A DNA stretch of 64,000 nt from Leptopterna dolabrata (Eukaryota; Arthropoda; Insecta; Hemiptera; Miridae). This document shows, piece after piece, positions 46,416 to 58,222 of this stretch; the first letter of the stretch is position 1, and every line of letters starts with the position of its first letter. The position numbers and the translations under genes were made by a program. The stretch spans positions 3,720,001 to 3,784,000 of the forward strand of contig OX940985.1 in the NCBI GenBank assembly GCA_954871275.1, written 5' to 3'. The notes beneath the pieces were generated by a model that was not told the origin of the DNA, ran no database searches, and saw only the letters and a list, made by a program, of their open reading frames with translations.

Positions 46416-47064
46416 TGTCTGTGCGATCTCATCGCACAAAATAGAGACCTCAACATAACACGCCGCATCATACAAGTCCGCTCAACTCTTGCATGTTCAC
46501 GAACTTGCAAATTGCAATAGTTTCTTATGAAAAAGATTGGTTGCCTTCAAGTTTCGAGCTCCATAGTGACATTGCACGAAGCGAACTGATATCATTTACG
46601 GTAAGTGCGACCGAAGTAGGTACCAGCTAAGAAATCGCAGATAGAGAGGGTCACGACAGTTCCTCGGTTCATGTCAAGAATCACGACAATAGCGAGGAAA
46701 TGGTGAGGCTGTCATTCACTGCGGGCAGTACCCATTATGGATCACCAAATCGGTACAAATAATTACACAAAGGATTGTTATCCTTCTCCGCCGTGTTGCT
46801 CAGATGTTTGACGAAATGTTTTCCCCTGGTTTACCTGTATATCATAAGACACTGCGTAGATCTACCTACCATAGTCTTCTCTGGATGCATGTGCTCTCGA
46901 TAGTTGGAATTTCTCGATTCCCTCGGTCCCTTGAGAATCTCTCGTTAATTCGAATACAGCAATGGAAATCTTATGTGTTTTGGTAAACTTCTTGGTAAAT
47001 CGAAGTAATGCTGACGGCACGCCTATCGATAAGTAATGCAGCCACAGCTATTGATAATTAGACG
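46416..47064. other. No gene recognised
   Basis: Unique-looking sequence with only short frames; nothing supportable. Confidence 0.4.
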
Positions 47065-47802
47065 TTTTGGTTTATTATTCTGTGAATAATACACCTATGT
47101 ATTCGCTTAGCAAAATATTTTTATAACACCCCCTCAAAATTTTTTCTTTTCCGTTTCAAGGTGAGTAGATTCCAAAAATGCAATGTCCGTCCGCCGTATC
47201 ACGTGTACTGGCTTCATTTTCGGCCTAAAAAATCGTTCTTTCGCACACATGCTCCATTTGGGCCCTAGTTGTGACCCGAAATTTTTCAGCCCGATCGGAA
47301 TATACCCAGGGGTGTTATGAGTGAAAATGTGTGTAAAAATAGGTACTTTTTGCGTTTTAGCGACATGTTGGTAATACGAGCTTTTAAGGTATCGTTTTCC
47401 ATGTTTTTGGGGACGAGAAGACCGAATATGAAGTCGATTTTGACCAAAGAATAGAAAATTGAGGTTCTACCAGATGTTCAGCTCCCGAAATTGATTTTTT
47501 ATGAGTCAAAAACCTGGGAAATCGTCTGAAATCACCATCAATTTTTAGAATAACACTGGAAAAAGCGTCAACAGGTGGATCAAGACGATTAAATGGTACT
47601 ATCAATGATCAGAGATAATTTATATTTAAAAAAAAAGGAGCGTACCTTATTCGTGTTTTGGGGGCCAAAAGTGGTGGAAACCACCAGAAATAGCTATTTC
47701 AATTATTTTATATGAATGAAACAATAAATAAACATCCAAAATCTCTGTAGGTATGTCCAATAGAATAATAAACCCATGTGACAAGGACTTTGCAGCGTTT
47801 TT
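47065..47802 (-). mobile_element. Family C element, complete, minus strand
   Basis: It starts TTTTGGTTTATTATTCTGTG and ends ACAAGGACTTTGCAGCGTTT. It is full length and similar to 42193-42938 in opposite orientation, giving an inverted pair about 4.1 kb apart. Confidence 0.75.
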
Positions 47803-48240
47803 TTTTTGTTTCAGCCAACGGCATGCACCTAAGGACCTACAACATAATGTGCTGATGTAGTTAGATTCCAAGCAGTTGTGTACCCATTTTGTCTGTATAC
47901 CTTTCTTTAAGTTAACCTACCGTAAACTAGTCTAAAACTACAATACTTTCCTACCTATGTACATACATATATTATTGTCGTGATTCCCTCACAGTAACCA
48001 CTCCTATAATATTATTGGATTTAACCAAATAAACACGGAGAACGTTGGGCTAGACAACACCGAGGGTTTTCCCCAACCATCAACGCCCACAACGGTCATA
48101 ACGGCCGACTGTGGAAGGGGGACCGGTGGAAAGGTCCCTTTATAAGCAGCCTTTCTGGCCCAGCCCTTCATTCGACGATCCGACTCCCGACTTGCGACTT
48201 CTCTCTTTCCTACCCCTTCCTCCGACATTCGCTATGGTCC
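47803..48240. other. No gene recognised
   Basis: Non-repeat sequence leading into the 116-bp tandem array. No convincing frame. Confidence 0.4.
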
Positions 48241-48760
48241 ATTCCGCGGGGTGCTGGCAAAAGACTCCTAAGGAGCAACCAATACTCGCTGTGGTTCATG
48301 CTCCAATTGGTAGTAGGTCCCCTCTTTCCAAAAGACTCCAAAGTAGCAGCTAATACTCCCTGTGGTTCATGCTTGTGGGGTATTAGTATTAGGTCCATCT
48401 TTTCTATCTAGCACCTGCTATGGACCACGCTTGTGGGTTGCTAGCAAAAGACTCCAAAGTAGCAGCTAATACTCCCTGTGGTTCATGCTTGTGGGGTATT
48501 AGTATTAGGTCCATCTTTTCTATCTAGCACCTGCTATGGACCACGCTTGTGGGTTGCTAGCAAAAGACTCCAAAGTAGCAGCTAATACTCCCTGTGGTTC
48601 ATGCTTGTAGGGTATTAGTATTAGGTCCATCTTTTCTATCTAGCACCTGCCGTGGGCCACGCTTTTGGGTTGCTAGCAAAAGGCTCCCAAGGAGCAGCCA
48701 ATACTCGATGTGGTTCATACTCCCAGGGTATTAGCAGTAGGTTTCTCCCGTCCCTACAAC
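48240..48760 (+). repeat. 116-bp tandem repeat with paired half-units
   Basis: AAAAGACTCC or its variant starts at 48330, 48446, 48562 and 48678, exactly 116 bp apart, with a shortened unit before (48259). Each unit holds two related halves of about 58 bp, each a hairpin: CTAATAC...GTATTAG around GTTCATGCTTGTGGGG, and CTAGCA...TGCTAG around GACCACGCTTGTGGG. Confidence 0.9.
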
Positions 48761-49690
48761 AGAAGAAAATTTAACCAGCACCTGTGATCGCAAAACATTT
48801 GGATCACAGTGGTGACCCCAAACCTTCCTCAATCCACGTTGATGACTCGCACACACGCGTACAATCACCACAATTATTTATATGTATTTTTATTCATTAA
48901 ATTCATCGAATTACTCAATAAATCGAACTTTCAGTAATTCGAACCTCTTTTCAAGGTCCCTTGAGTTTAGAGTTATCGAGAGATCGACTGTATATTCATG
49001 GACAAGCGCCACAACGCTAATCGTGGTCCAAATTTCATAATACAGGAAGGAAAACACGATAAATTCATAATCTTAGCTGGAAGAATAACCCTCTTCCCGA
49101 CATCATTGCACAGTTCGCATGCGCGGAGGGCGTAACTGAAACGATACCTAATACCAGGAGGAATTCCTCATTGTCCTTATTGAAGCTACAACGCCAAATC
49201 CTTGAATTGAACGGATTTTGAAGAAATTTCTGCATCACTAGTAGGTATTAGTAGATATTTGAATATTATAGGTAGGTTTGCTGCTATTATAGGAATGGGT
49301 TCGCTGCTACTGTTACAGGTAGGTTTGCTACTTTTATAGGAACGGGACACTTCCGCTTCACAATAACCATTTATTGAATATGGATTACTTAGATATTAGA
49401 CGAAACACGTACCTATTATAATTCAACCATCCGAATCAATTTTTACAAAAAGGCCGGATCTCAATGTTACCGATCGGCGTGGTAACCGATCGGTGCGACT
49501 TCAGTGCCCATAAACATACCGTAAGGCAGTAAGCAGCACCTGTGTCTCAACTATCTACGATGCTAACGATGTTTTCCACGACAACTCATTAGCAATCTTT
49601 ACGGTTACCTATTACTTAATTAGTTTTTGAACTGTCCATCGTAAAGATAAAATAATGTTCTTACTTGAACAGCAACTCGTATATTCTTAT
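48761..49690. other. No gene recognised
   Basis: Contains CGCATGCGCGG near 49118 and TAGGTAGGTTTGCT duplicates near 49272-49335. No gene or clear element end. Confidence 0.4.
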
Positions 49691-51182
49691 AATATTGCTG
49701 CGAAGCAGCGGAAGCCTTGTGTTCACTTTCGTGAGCCAAAAAATTTTTGTCTTCAGAAATCAAAATTTCCACTTGCATTTTGCGTTTCAAAGCCTACTGA
49801 ACAAATTTGGTTCCGTGTCTGTCGGTCTGTGAGTCTGTCCGCATTTCCTTGTTACAGCCATAACTTCCACGATTTTGAATTGATTCAGCTCAAATTTTGA
49901 GGGATGGTGCGGATAAGGCCCCTTGAGGTCCCATACAAATGTCAACATGATTGATCCAGCGGTACGCCCTGCGCATGCGCTAACGTTAAATTCAACAAAC
50001 ACGCATAACTTTCACAATTTTGATTCAATTTCGCTCAAATTTTCAAGGGTTGTTTGGACAAGGCCTAGTGAGTTCCAGTATGAATTTCAGCATGATCGGA
50101 CCCTCGGTGCGCTCTGCGCATGCGCTGGCGTGAAATAGATTCAATTTCCTTGTTACAGCCGTAGTAACCAAAGATTTCACCCAATTTCAATGTAATTCTC
50201 AGGGATTAAGCGGGTAGGGCCCATTGAGGTCCCATATAAATTTCAACATGATAGAGCCAGCGGTTCGCCCTGCGCATGCGCTCTGTCTGTCTGTCTGTCC
50301 TTCTATGCACGGCCAAACGGCTCGACGGATATCGACCAAATTTGGCACGAATATCCAGTAGGCTCCCAAGTTGTGCAACGTCGCATTTTCAATTCCCTGA
50401 CCATAGCGGAACTATGGTCGACCATGGTCAACTCCTGAATGGCTTGAAGGATATCGACCAAATTTGGCACGAATATCCAGTAGGCTCCCAAGTTGTGCAA
50501 CGTCGCATTTTTAATTCCCTGACCATAGCGGAACTATGGTCGACCATGGTCAACTTCGTTAATTGAAATGGTAACCCCTATTTTTTATCGCGTATTCGTA
50601 ATCTACGTGAAATTCTATCTACGATCGACCCTTCGGACTACCCCCGCGGTCGACCTTAGCGCATCCATGGGCCCCTCCATGGTCGAATCCCGAATTGCTC
50701 AACGGATATCGACCAAATTTGGCACCAATATCCGGTAGCCTCCCAAGTTGAACGTAGGCGCATTTTTAATTCCCTGACCATAGCGGAAATATGGTCGACC
50801 ATGGTCAACTCCTGAATGGCTTGACGGATTTTGATAAAATTGGGCACAAATACCCGGTAGGGTATGGGATTTTTCCGTCGTTTGTTGGTTCCATGATACT
50901 GCGTACAGCGAATCTCGGATAGCGAGCGAAGCGAGCGGTCAGGCTAGTTATGTATAATGGACGTAATGTATTATGGAAGTCATGTTATGTATAATATGTA
51001 TATTTCATGTAATGTTATGTAATGTTATGTTATGTAATGTAATGTTATGTAATATGTATATTTAACGTTATGTAATGTTATGTAATGTTATGTTATTTTG
51101 CTTCCGAGTCTGTTCTATTTTATAATGGGTCACTCTGATTGTGACGAGGAAGCTCCTGTGCCATCACCTTGGCAGTGTATTA
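49691..51182 (-). mobile_element. Family D-related element, inverted copy of 22078-24415
   Basis: It starts with the GCTGCGAAGCAGCGGAAGCC hairpin part. It carries three TGCGCATGCGCT sites (49970, 50115, 50271), two 122-bp minisatellite units, and the GTAATGTTATG microsatellite. It ends CCATCACCTTGGCAGTGTAT. It has fewer minisatellite units than the copy at 22-24 kb. Both copies lie about 25 kb apart in opposite orientation. Confidence 0.65.
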
Positions 51183-51660
51183 TTTTTATTTTACTGGCGC
51201 AAAGACATTATATCACAGTGGACGTGACCTGATGCAAGTTACATAGGAAATACAATTTGGTTTCCAGTCATTCACGAATCAGATGGATCTTTTTAGAGAA
51301 CCGCCCGTCAAAAGAAAGTCAATTTTGGTTTCGGTGTTCGATCCGCAATATCGATGGAACTACGTTGACATTTCGTCTGCCCCAATTGTATAATAATCTT
51401 ATAACATTGTAAAAAGGGCTGGGGCCTCGGAGCTGCAGTCTTGTAATCTGCGCGCCAGACAATTCCCGGGCATCGCGCGGACGAAATTCCCTTGCGCAAG
51501 CGCAACTTGGGGGTTTCGTTGAATGTTAAAAGTCGCACAGAAAAATGATATACGATGGGGGAGGTGCCTCTCGCAGGCCGTCGGCGTCGACCGATTATCC
51601 CAATCTGAGGTTATGATTATCAGATAAGTCGCGTGATAAGCCGGTAATTATGCCAGCTCC
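51183..51660. other. No gene recognised
   Basis: Unique-looking. GATTATCAGATAAG near 51616 resembles paired GATA sites, which is weak evidence of a regulatory element. Confidence 0.35.
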
Positions 51661-51723
51661 GATAGCTAAAAAACGCTGTAAATTATTACACAACGGTTAT
51701 TGTCCTACACAAATACCCGTTCT
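51661..51723 (+). mobile_element. Family B 5'-end fragment
   Basis: AAAAAACGCTGTAAATTATT followed by CACAACGGTTATTGTCC, then cut by a family D element. Confidence 0.6.
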
Positions 51724-52325
51724 CCGTAGTTTTTGCTTCCTCACTAACGAAGGTAGGAAAACTTTGTATTCGTGCAAGAGTCGAAAAAAAATGTATGTCC
51801 TCCAAAGTGAGAATTTCCTCTCGCATTTTACGCTTCACACATCAAGGAACATTTCTGGTTCCGTGTCTGTCTGTGGTCAATTCATTCTAATGTTCATAAC
51901 TACCCGAAATAAGGGTAAAAATGGGCTGAAATTTGGACGGTAGGTGCGGGTTGGGACACAGATGGTCCCATACCAAAATCATTGAAAAAGTACTGTAACT
52001 TTCGTCTGCGCATGCGCAGACGTGAAATAATTGAAACGCCCATAACCACCTTAAATATCGTTGAAATGAGTTCAAACATGGAGGGTCTGATCAGGAATAA
52101 TAATTTGATGATTCCATATGAATTTAATTGAAATCGTACTGTGACATTCGTCTGCGCATGCACGAATATGAAATGTGGACCATTTCCTTGTAACGCTTCT
52201 AACTACGCGAAAAATAGTCGTAGAGAGCTGAAATTTTGAGCGTACATTGGTCAAAATGGACCCATTTTGCGATGGTCCCATTTCAAAATCATGTAAATCG
52301 TTTCGTCTGCGCATGGGCAAACGTG
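51724..52325 (-). mobile_element. Family D element, minus strand
   Basis: It starts TTTTTGCTTCCTCACTAACG (3' end in minus sense) and carries TGCGCATGCGCA at 52007. The CCAAATTTCAGCCC and GATTTTGAAATGGGACCAT blocks match the copies at 13586 and 58695. Confidence 0.65.
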
Positions 52326-52329
52326 AAAG

Positions 52330-52892
52330 TCCTAACGAAGTTTCAGCCTTAAATTTACGTTAAAATTTGGTCTAAAATCTTCGTTCTTCCGCACACATTT
52401 TGGGTCCAAATTTTGGAACACATTTGGGTCCTAGTTGTGCTCTGAAGCTCGGCAGCCCGATCGGAATACACCCAGGGGTTTTATGGGCGAAAAATGGTTG
52501 TAAAAATAGGGGTTTTCAGGGATTTTTGAGGTTTTAGTGAACATAAGCTTGTGATGTATCGTTTTCCATGTTTTTTAGGGCGAGAAGACCGAATATGAAG
52601 TTGATTTTGACCAAAGAGTGAAGAATTGAGGTTGTAACGAAGGTTCAACACCCGAAATTAATTTTTTATGAGTCAAAAACCAGGGAAATTGTCTGAAATC
52701 ACCACAAACTTGTATAATTACACTAGAAACCGAATCAAAAGGTGAATCAAGACGGTGAAATGGCACTATTAATTTTATCGGAGATAATTTGCCAAAAATA
52801 GGAGCCTAATCCATAAATGAACAGCCAACTTTTCCGTAGGTATGTCCAGTAGAATAATAAACCCATGTGACAAGGACTTTGCAGCGTTTTTT
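52330..52892 (-). mobile_element. Family C element, minus strand, 3' end missing
   Basis: Body blocks GGGTCCTAGTTGTGCTC and GACGAGAAGACCGAATATG (here GGGCGAGAAGACC) lead to ACAAGGACTTTGCAGCGTTT at about 52890. The AAACCAAAA terminus is absent. Confidence 0.6.
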
Positions 52893-53652
52893 TTTTTTTC
52901 AAAGAGCTGTTTAAAAAAAGTTCCTATCAAACTGCGCGTGACGTTCGTGAGCCAAAACAAAGGTTCCATTCTTCTCATTTCTGGAGTCAGATATTTTCAT
53001 AATTTGTAGTCATCCTCCTGTAATAATTATACTTATTAATAACCTGCTAGACGTTAATAACCTGCTTCACGTAGGTACGTTACTTTCGTATTCGCTCATA
53101 ATGGGCATGCTGCATTGCTGATATGTCCCGTCGGTTTTCGAATAGTGCGATCCGATTTCATCCATCGGCTGTAGGGCCGCAGGCAGGCAGGTAGTTTTAC
53201 ATGGAAGAGCTCAGGTACCAAACACAAAGGCAGGTTTCTGCTAAAAAGCCCCCTCCGCCCTCAATCACCTATTGGAACCTCCAACTCCTGAAGAATCGTC
53301 CAATCAGAAGGTGTCGACAGCTCCACCTGGAGCCCTAAGCCAATCAGCAGAATTTCCGTTTTTTTTATTTTTCGTAAAAATCCTCCAAACCCACCCTTTT
53401 TTATTTTTTTATTTTTTAACAAACTGCCCCCATATCCGTTAGCTATCGCTGTTTCCAGGTTTCCAGCTTTTCGGTTAGTCACTTCGGTAAACCCAATCGG
53501 TTCTGTGGCGTAGTTCGGATGTGAATATGGCTGCAATGTAATTCATGAATGGTGAGGATCACAGCAGGATTGGACCAGCAGGCCTCTAAAAATGGACTCC
53601 ACCCTTGTATTTTGGTATGTTCCACTTGTATTTTGCCTACCTACCTGTCATA
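52893..53652. other. No gene recognised
   Basis: Contains two CCAATCAG strings (about 53310 and 53340) and an inverse ATTGG near 53273. A minus-strand frame at 53536-53261 has no recognised motif. Confidence 0.35.
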
Positions 53653-53660
53653 CTTATCAT

Positions 53661-54673
53661 TAGAGTTCGGATCGATATGCAAAAAAAATAGCTGAAATAT
53701 GCAACAAAAGTTAGCAAAATATGCAAAAAATTCAAAACAATATGCAAAAAATTCAAAACAATATGCAAGTTGAAATTTCGGTCCAATTTTTTCGGTTTTC
53801 AAGTTTTTATTGATAAGTCAAATACGGGAATGAGCAATGTAACCCCAAACTCTTAATCATTCATCTATATTTTATAAAATGGCAGCAAATAAAACTGTAC
53901 AATATTAAATGAAATTTACAGTGATTAAAATTTCAATGTGTAGTTGTAGGTACAGATTAATTTCCCTGGACTATCAAGACTTTTTCGAGGTTTTGGACTG
54001 TGAAATTCCTCCGTCGGTCTGATAGAGTCATTTTCAACGCGGAAAAGGATCTTTCAACGTCGCAGCTGACAACAGGAAGGCATTTTAACTTGGCAATTTC
54101 TCCAGGAGTGAGTCCGTTGAGGTCGATTCCAGTAGGTGTATCTTCCTTCTTTAATATAGCTGCGACAGTTTTAATTACTGTTGTAAATCCAGGATTGCGG
54201 GCTAGTACAGAATTCAGCTTCTCTCTCACTTTTTCGCCGATATGTCCAGGCCAACTCTTACTCAATTTGAGAAGCCCTTCGATGATTTCCACAGCCTGCC
54301 AAAGTGGCATCTCCGACTTCTCTAGAGATGTTATGTTTGCAGGAAGCTCAACAAAATCGGTCGGGGAAAACCCGGTCAACTACCCGGAGAGATCGAAAGG
54401 GCAGTCATACAAAGGCACGTATAAGACCTTTCACATGACCAGAGATCGGAAATTTCAGTGTAGGTACGCAGATATTTATTAGAAATATGCCATTTATATG
54501 CAAAACTCTGTAACATATGCAGATGCATATAATAATCAAAAAACAGCAAAATATGCACGAATATGCTATTTTAAATGTCCAAAACATCTCCAAATAAGTA
54601 CCTTAATTCGGATAAGTATGACACTTTCTATTGAAAAAACCTGATATGCAAAATATGCAAAATCCGAACTCTA
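53661..54673. mobile_element. hAT element, deleted, with transposase C-terminus
   Basis: Inverted termini TAGAGTTCGGAT (53661) and ATCCGAACTCTA (ending 54673) are flanked by perfect 8-bp duplications CTTATCAT (53653-53660 and 54674-54681). ATATGCAAAA-type repeats crowd both ends. A minus-strand remnant of the hAT transposase C-terminus lies inside, which confirms the superfamily. At 1.0 kb it is too short to be autonomous. Confidence 0.88.
53957..54379 (-). pseudogene. hAT transposase C-terminal fragment
   Basis: About 140 codons are open, without an ATG at the start. The C-terminal part reads KCLPVVSCDVERSFSAL then LSDRRRNFTVQNLEKVLIVQ, the dimerisation region of hAT transposases. This helps assemble the active transposase complex. 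The catalytic RNase H-like core and zinc finger are absent. Upstream of 54379 the frame degrades. The copy cannot transpose itself. The open fragment suggests fairly recent decay from an autonomous relative. Confidence 0.75.
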
Positions 54674-54681
54674 CTTATCAT

Positions 54682-54846
54682 ACTAGTACGCTCTGGTTTA
54701 CTTGTTCTAGTCTTCTACTTCACTGTGCAAAACACCCTCTTTCTTTCCCCATCATTAAAATTGTTACTTTGTGATCACAACTGTAATCATAACCACTAAT
54801 CAGCATTACACAAACGACTTGAGATGCCTCAAAAAGAAAAAATTCC
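54682..54846. other. No feature seen
   Basis: Short AT-rich spacer between the hAT element and an A-type repeat. Confidence 0.4.
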
Positions 54847-54985
54847 TGTCATGTAGCATGGCTTAAGGTGCGAATTTTCAAAGAAATAGTTCGGGAAATT
54901 GAGAATTTGAATTAATGGTCATCTGCCACAGCACGGCCTGAGTGGGCACTTGCTGAGACCAGAGTGGCACGCCGTGCAGAAAAAT
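54847..54985 (+). repeat. A-type terminal unit, first of a direct pair
   Basis: GTCATGTAGCATGGC, GTGCGAATTTTCAAAGAAAT, then CACAGCACGGCCTGAGTGGG and GTGGCACGCCGTGCAG. The same 139-bp block repeats at 55683-55821, flanking a family C copy. The 3' part can form a hairpin CACGGC...GCCGTG. Confidence 0.75.
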
Positions 54986-54989
54986 TATG

Positions 54990-55680
54990 TCAAAAACTCT
55001 GCAAAGCCCTTGTCATAAGGGTTTATTATTCTACTCGACACACCTACCGAAATGCTGGCTTTTCATTTATTGTTTCTTTCATGTGAAATAATTGAAATAG
55101 CTATTTCTGATGGTTTCCACCAATTTTGGTACCCAAAACACGAATTAGGTTACCTACTCCTTTTTTTTTTTTTTTTTTTTTCAAGTTATCTTTTTTCACT
55201 GATAGTACCATTTAATCGTCTTGATCCAGGCGTTGACACTTTTTCTAGCGTTATTGTACAAATTGATGGTGATTTCAGACGATTTCCCAGGTTTTTGACT
55301 CATAAAAAATCGATTTTGGGAGCTGAAGATTTGGTAGAACCTCTATTTTCCACTATTTGGTCAAAATCGACTTCATATGCGGTCTTCCCGTCCCCAAAAA
55401 CATGAAAAACGATACCTCAAAAGCTCATGTTACTAACATTTTACTAAACCATAAAAAGTACCTATTTTTACACACATTTTCTCTCATAACACCCCTGGGT
55501 ATATTCCGATCGGGCTGAAAAGTTTTAGGACACAACTAGGGCCCAAATGGAGCATGTGTGCGAAAGAACGACTTTTTTAGACCGAAAATGAAGCCGGTAT
55601 ACGGCGGACGGACAATGCATTAAATATAATTTGGACATTGCACCATAGAAATTTTTGCTGAGTGAATACATTAATCCAAA
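54990..55680 (+). mobile_element. Family C element, 3' end degraded
   Basis: It starts AAAAACTCTGCAAAGCCC and carries the full body. The last 60 bp are rearranged and the AATAAACCAAAA terminus is reduced to AATCCAAAAA. Confidence 0.65.
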
Positions 55681-55682
55681 AA

Positions 55683-55821
55683 TTCAAGTCATGTAGCATG
55701 GCTTAAGGTGCGAATTTTCAAAGAAATAATTTGGGGAAAATGAGAATTTGAATTAACGGCCTGCCACAGCACGGCCTGAGTGGGCACTTGCTGAGACCAG
55801 AGTGGCACGCCGTGCAGAAAA
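55683..55821 (+). repeat. A-type terminal unit, second of a direct pair
   Basis: Nearly identical to 54847-54985, same strand. No other part of family A is attached. Confidence 0.75.
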
Positions 55822-56250
55822 AATATGTTTAAAAAAATCATGTTTGGGTGTTTTGAAACGAGAAATTGTGATTTAGATCACTCGATGCACTCTGAACGTG
55901 CTGAAACTACTCACAATCGATTCAGTGACCAACAAAACACGGTAAACGACACCTCACATGCCTACATAAAAAATATGCAATTTTTTAATATTTCGGACTA
56001 CAATTTTGAATTTAGGCTGGGCGCGTCGTTCTCATTTTCTTTGAAAATATCATATAACTTGAGTTGTATTTGAACAGTTTGATCAATTGAAGTTTTAAAT
56101 TGAATATTTTAATAAAACAGGGAAACTATGAACGCAGAATTTGATGCTCTACAGCTTTAGCTATTCTGATATGGATAGTCAGTATGGTTGTTACTTTCTA
56201 ATATTTATCTGAAGGAAATGCCCCCCCCCCACCACCAAATTTTTCCTGCT
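55822..56250. other. No gene recognised
   Basis: AT-rich; a C10 run near 56221. An open frame at 55825-56073 starts within repeat sequence and has no motif. Confidence 0.4.
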
Positions 56251-56700
56251 TTTGGTTTATTATTCTGTAAATAATACACCTATGTATTCGCTCAGAAAAT
56301 TTTTTTTTATAACACCCCCTCGAAATTTGTTCTTTTACGTTTCAAGGTGCATAGATTCCAAAAATGCCATGTCCGGCGATGATGATGGCGTATCACGTCC
56401 GCATACCGGCTTCATTTTCGGTCTAAAAAATTCGTTCTTTCGCACACATGCTCCATTTGGGCCCTAGTTGTGTCCCGAAACTTAGCAGCCCGATCGGAAT
56501 ATACTCAGGGGTGTTATAGGTGAAAAATGGGTGTAATAATTGGGTTTTTTGGTGTTCTAGTAACGCGAGCTTGTGAGGTATCGTTTTCCATGTTTTTTAT
56601 GGCGAGGACACCGGATATGAAGTCGATTTGGACAAAAGAGTTGAAAATTGAGGTTCTAGCGAAGTTTCAGATCCCATGTTTTGTATAATAACACTGTAAA
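56251..56700 (-). mobile_element. Family C element, minus strand, split by family A
   Basis: It starts TTTTGGTTTATTATTCTGTA. It breaks off at CACTGTAAAAAAAAAAA, where the family A copy begins. C sequence resumes at 57953 (CATAAATGAGTATAATAACG) and ends at 58222. Confidence 0.65.
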
Positions 56701-56710
56701 AAAAAAAAAT

Positions 56711-57949
56711 CAGTCATGCAGCATGACTTAATGAGCGAATTTTCAAAGAAATATTCGAATTAATGGCTATGGTTTTGAATAAAGGAAAACTTCGGTCTAA
56801 AATTTGGTTTTCTATGTATATTCTCTTCGTATTTATTTTAATTTGTACGTTTTGTCCATCCTGATTCTACCGTTTGTTTATTACGTAATTGTACTAAGTG
56901 CTTATTTATTTGATCGCTGTGGGTAAATTCAAGGAGTTGTACTAATCGTTTGCCTCCCCCTTTTTTGCTTCGAACTCTCGTCTTCAATTAATACTTCTCA
57001 CATTTTTCAATCTGACCACTCTAAGGGGGTGGGGGTAAGAGTTTAAAGATTATCCTAGTTTTGGGTAATTTTTGCGCACTTTAAATGCTCTAATTTAAGA
57101 ACGGATTTAGATATCTAAAATCCGATTTCACTATCGTGTTCAGCGTGCAAAAACCTTTAAAATGAGGGGTCACTTGTTAGAAAATAACATTTTGGGGATT
57201 TTTGGGTAATTTTTGCGCACTTTAAATGCTCTAATTTGAGAACGGATCAAGATATCTAAAATCCGATTCCACCATCGTGTTCAGCGTGCAAAAACCTTTA
57301 AAATGAGGGGTCACTTGTTGGAAAATAACATTTTGGGGATTTTTGGGTAATTTTTGCGCACTTTAAATGCTCTAATTTGAGAACGGATCAAGATATCTAA
57401 AATCCGATTCCACCATCGTGTTCAGCGTGCAAAAACCTTTAAAATGAGGGGTCACTTGTTAGAAAATAACATTTTGGGGATTTTTAGGTAATTTTTGCGC
57501 ACTTTAAATGCTCTAATTTGAGAACGGATCAAGATATCTAAAATCCGATTCCACCATCGTGTTCAGCGTGCAAAAGCCTTTAAAATGAGGGGTCACTTGT
57601 TGGAAAATAACATTTTGGGGATTTTTGGGTAATTTTTGCGCACTTTAAATGCGCCAAAACCCTCCTTAGAGTAGGCCAATTTCGCCCATCTTCGAACTTA
57701 GCCTTTCGATTGCCAAGATAGATTTTTTGTGCAAATTTGAGCTGTTTATCTCAATTCTATCGAGAGTTATCGTCTGGAGTGACACATATATAAATAAATA
57801 TATATATATATACATATAAAAAAGTGTTAAATTTCAGGAATCGTTTTAGAATGGTCTGAAACGGATTTCTATGAAGAAAATTTCCAAAAATTTATATTAT
57901 TTAAATTTCGAAGCCATTGCAATAGCTTCATTTTCTTTGAAAATTCGCT
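56711..57949 (-). mobile_element. Family A element, uninterrupted reference copy
   Basis: On the minus strand it runs from AGCGAATTTTCAAAGAAAAT (57949) through (TA)n, four 141-bp units, the CTTCGAACTCTCGTC region and TAGAATCAGGATGGACAAAA. It ends with TTTGAAAATTCGCTCATTAA and the palindrome AGTCATGCTGCATGACT (56712-56728). At 1.24 kb it defines the family and preserves the empty LINE target site near 56960-56980. T-runs (A on plus) border both ends. Confidence 0.7.
57060..57660 (-). repeat. 141-bp tandem repeat, four units
   Basis: Same units as at 16776, in reverse orientation, with the same order of CACTATCG and CACCATCG variants. The two elements therefore share a recent ancestor. Confidence 0.85.
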
Positions 57950-57952
57950 AAA

Positions 57953-58222
57953 ACCACCATAAATGAGTATAATAACGCTAGAAGTAGTATCAGCAGGTGA
58001 ATCAAGACAATTAAATGGCACTATCAATGATCAAAGATAATTTATTTATCACGAATAGGAGCCTAATTCGCGTTTTTGGGGGCCAGCATTGGTGGAAACC
58101 ATTAAAAGTAGCTATTTCAATTATAGCACATGAAAGAAACAATAAATGAACAGTCAGCATTTCTGTTGGTATGTCCAACAGAATAATAAATCCACGTGAC
58201 AAGGACTTTGCAGCGATTTTTC
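57953..58222 (-). mobile_element. Family C element, minus strand, 5' part
   Basis: GAATCAAGACAATTAAATGG, CACATGAAAGAAACAATAAA and ACAAGGACTTTGCAGCG mark the C 5' half. It continues the copy starting at 56251. Confidence 0.6.

Noticed and set aside
53261..53536. 91-codon minus-strand frame, and CCAATCAG pair as a promoter
   Set aside because: Lysine-rich low-complexity frame over T-rich DNA, and two CCAAT strings alone are too weak.
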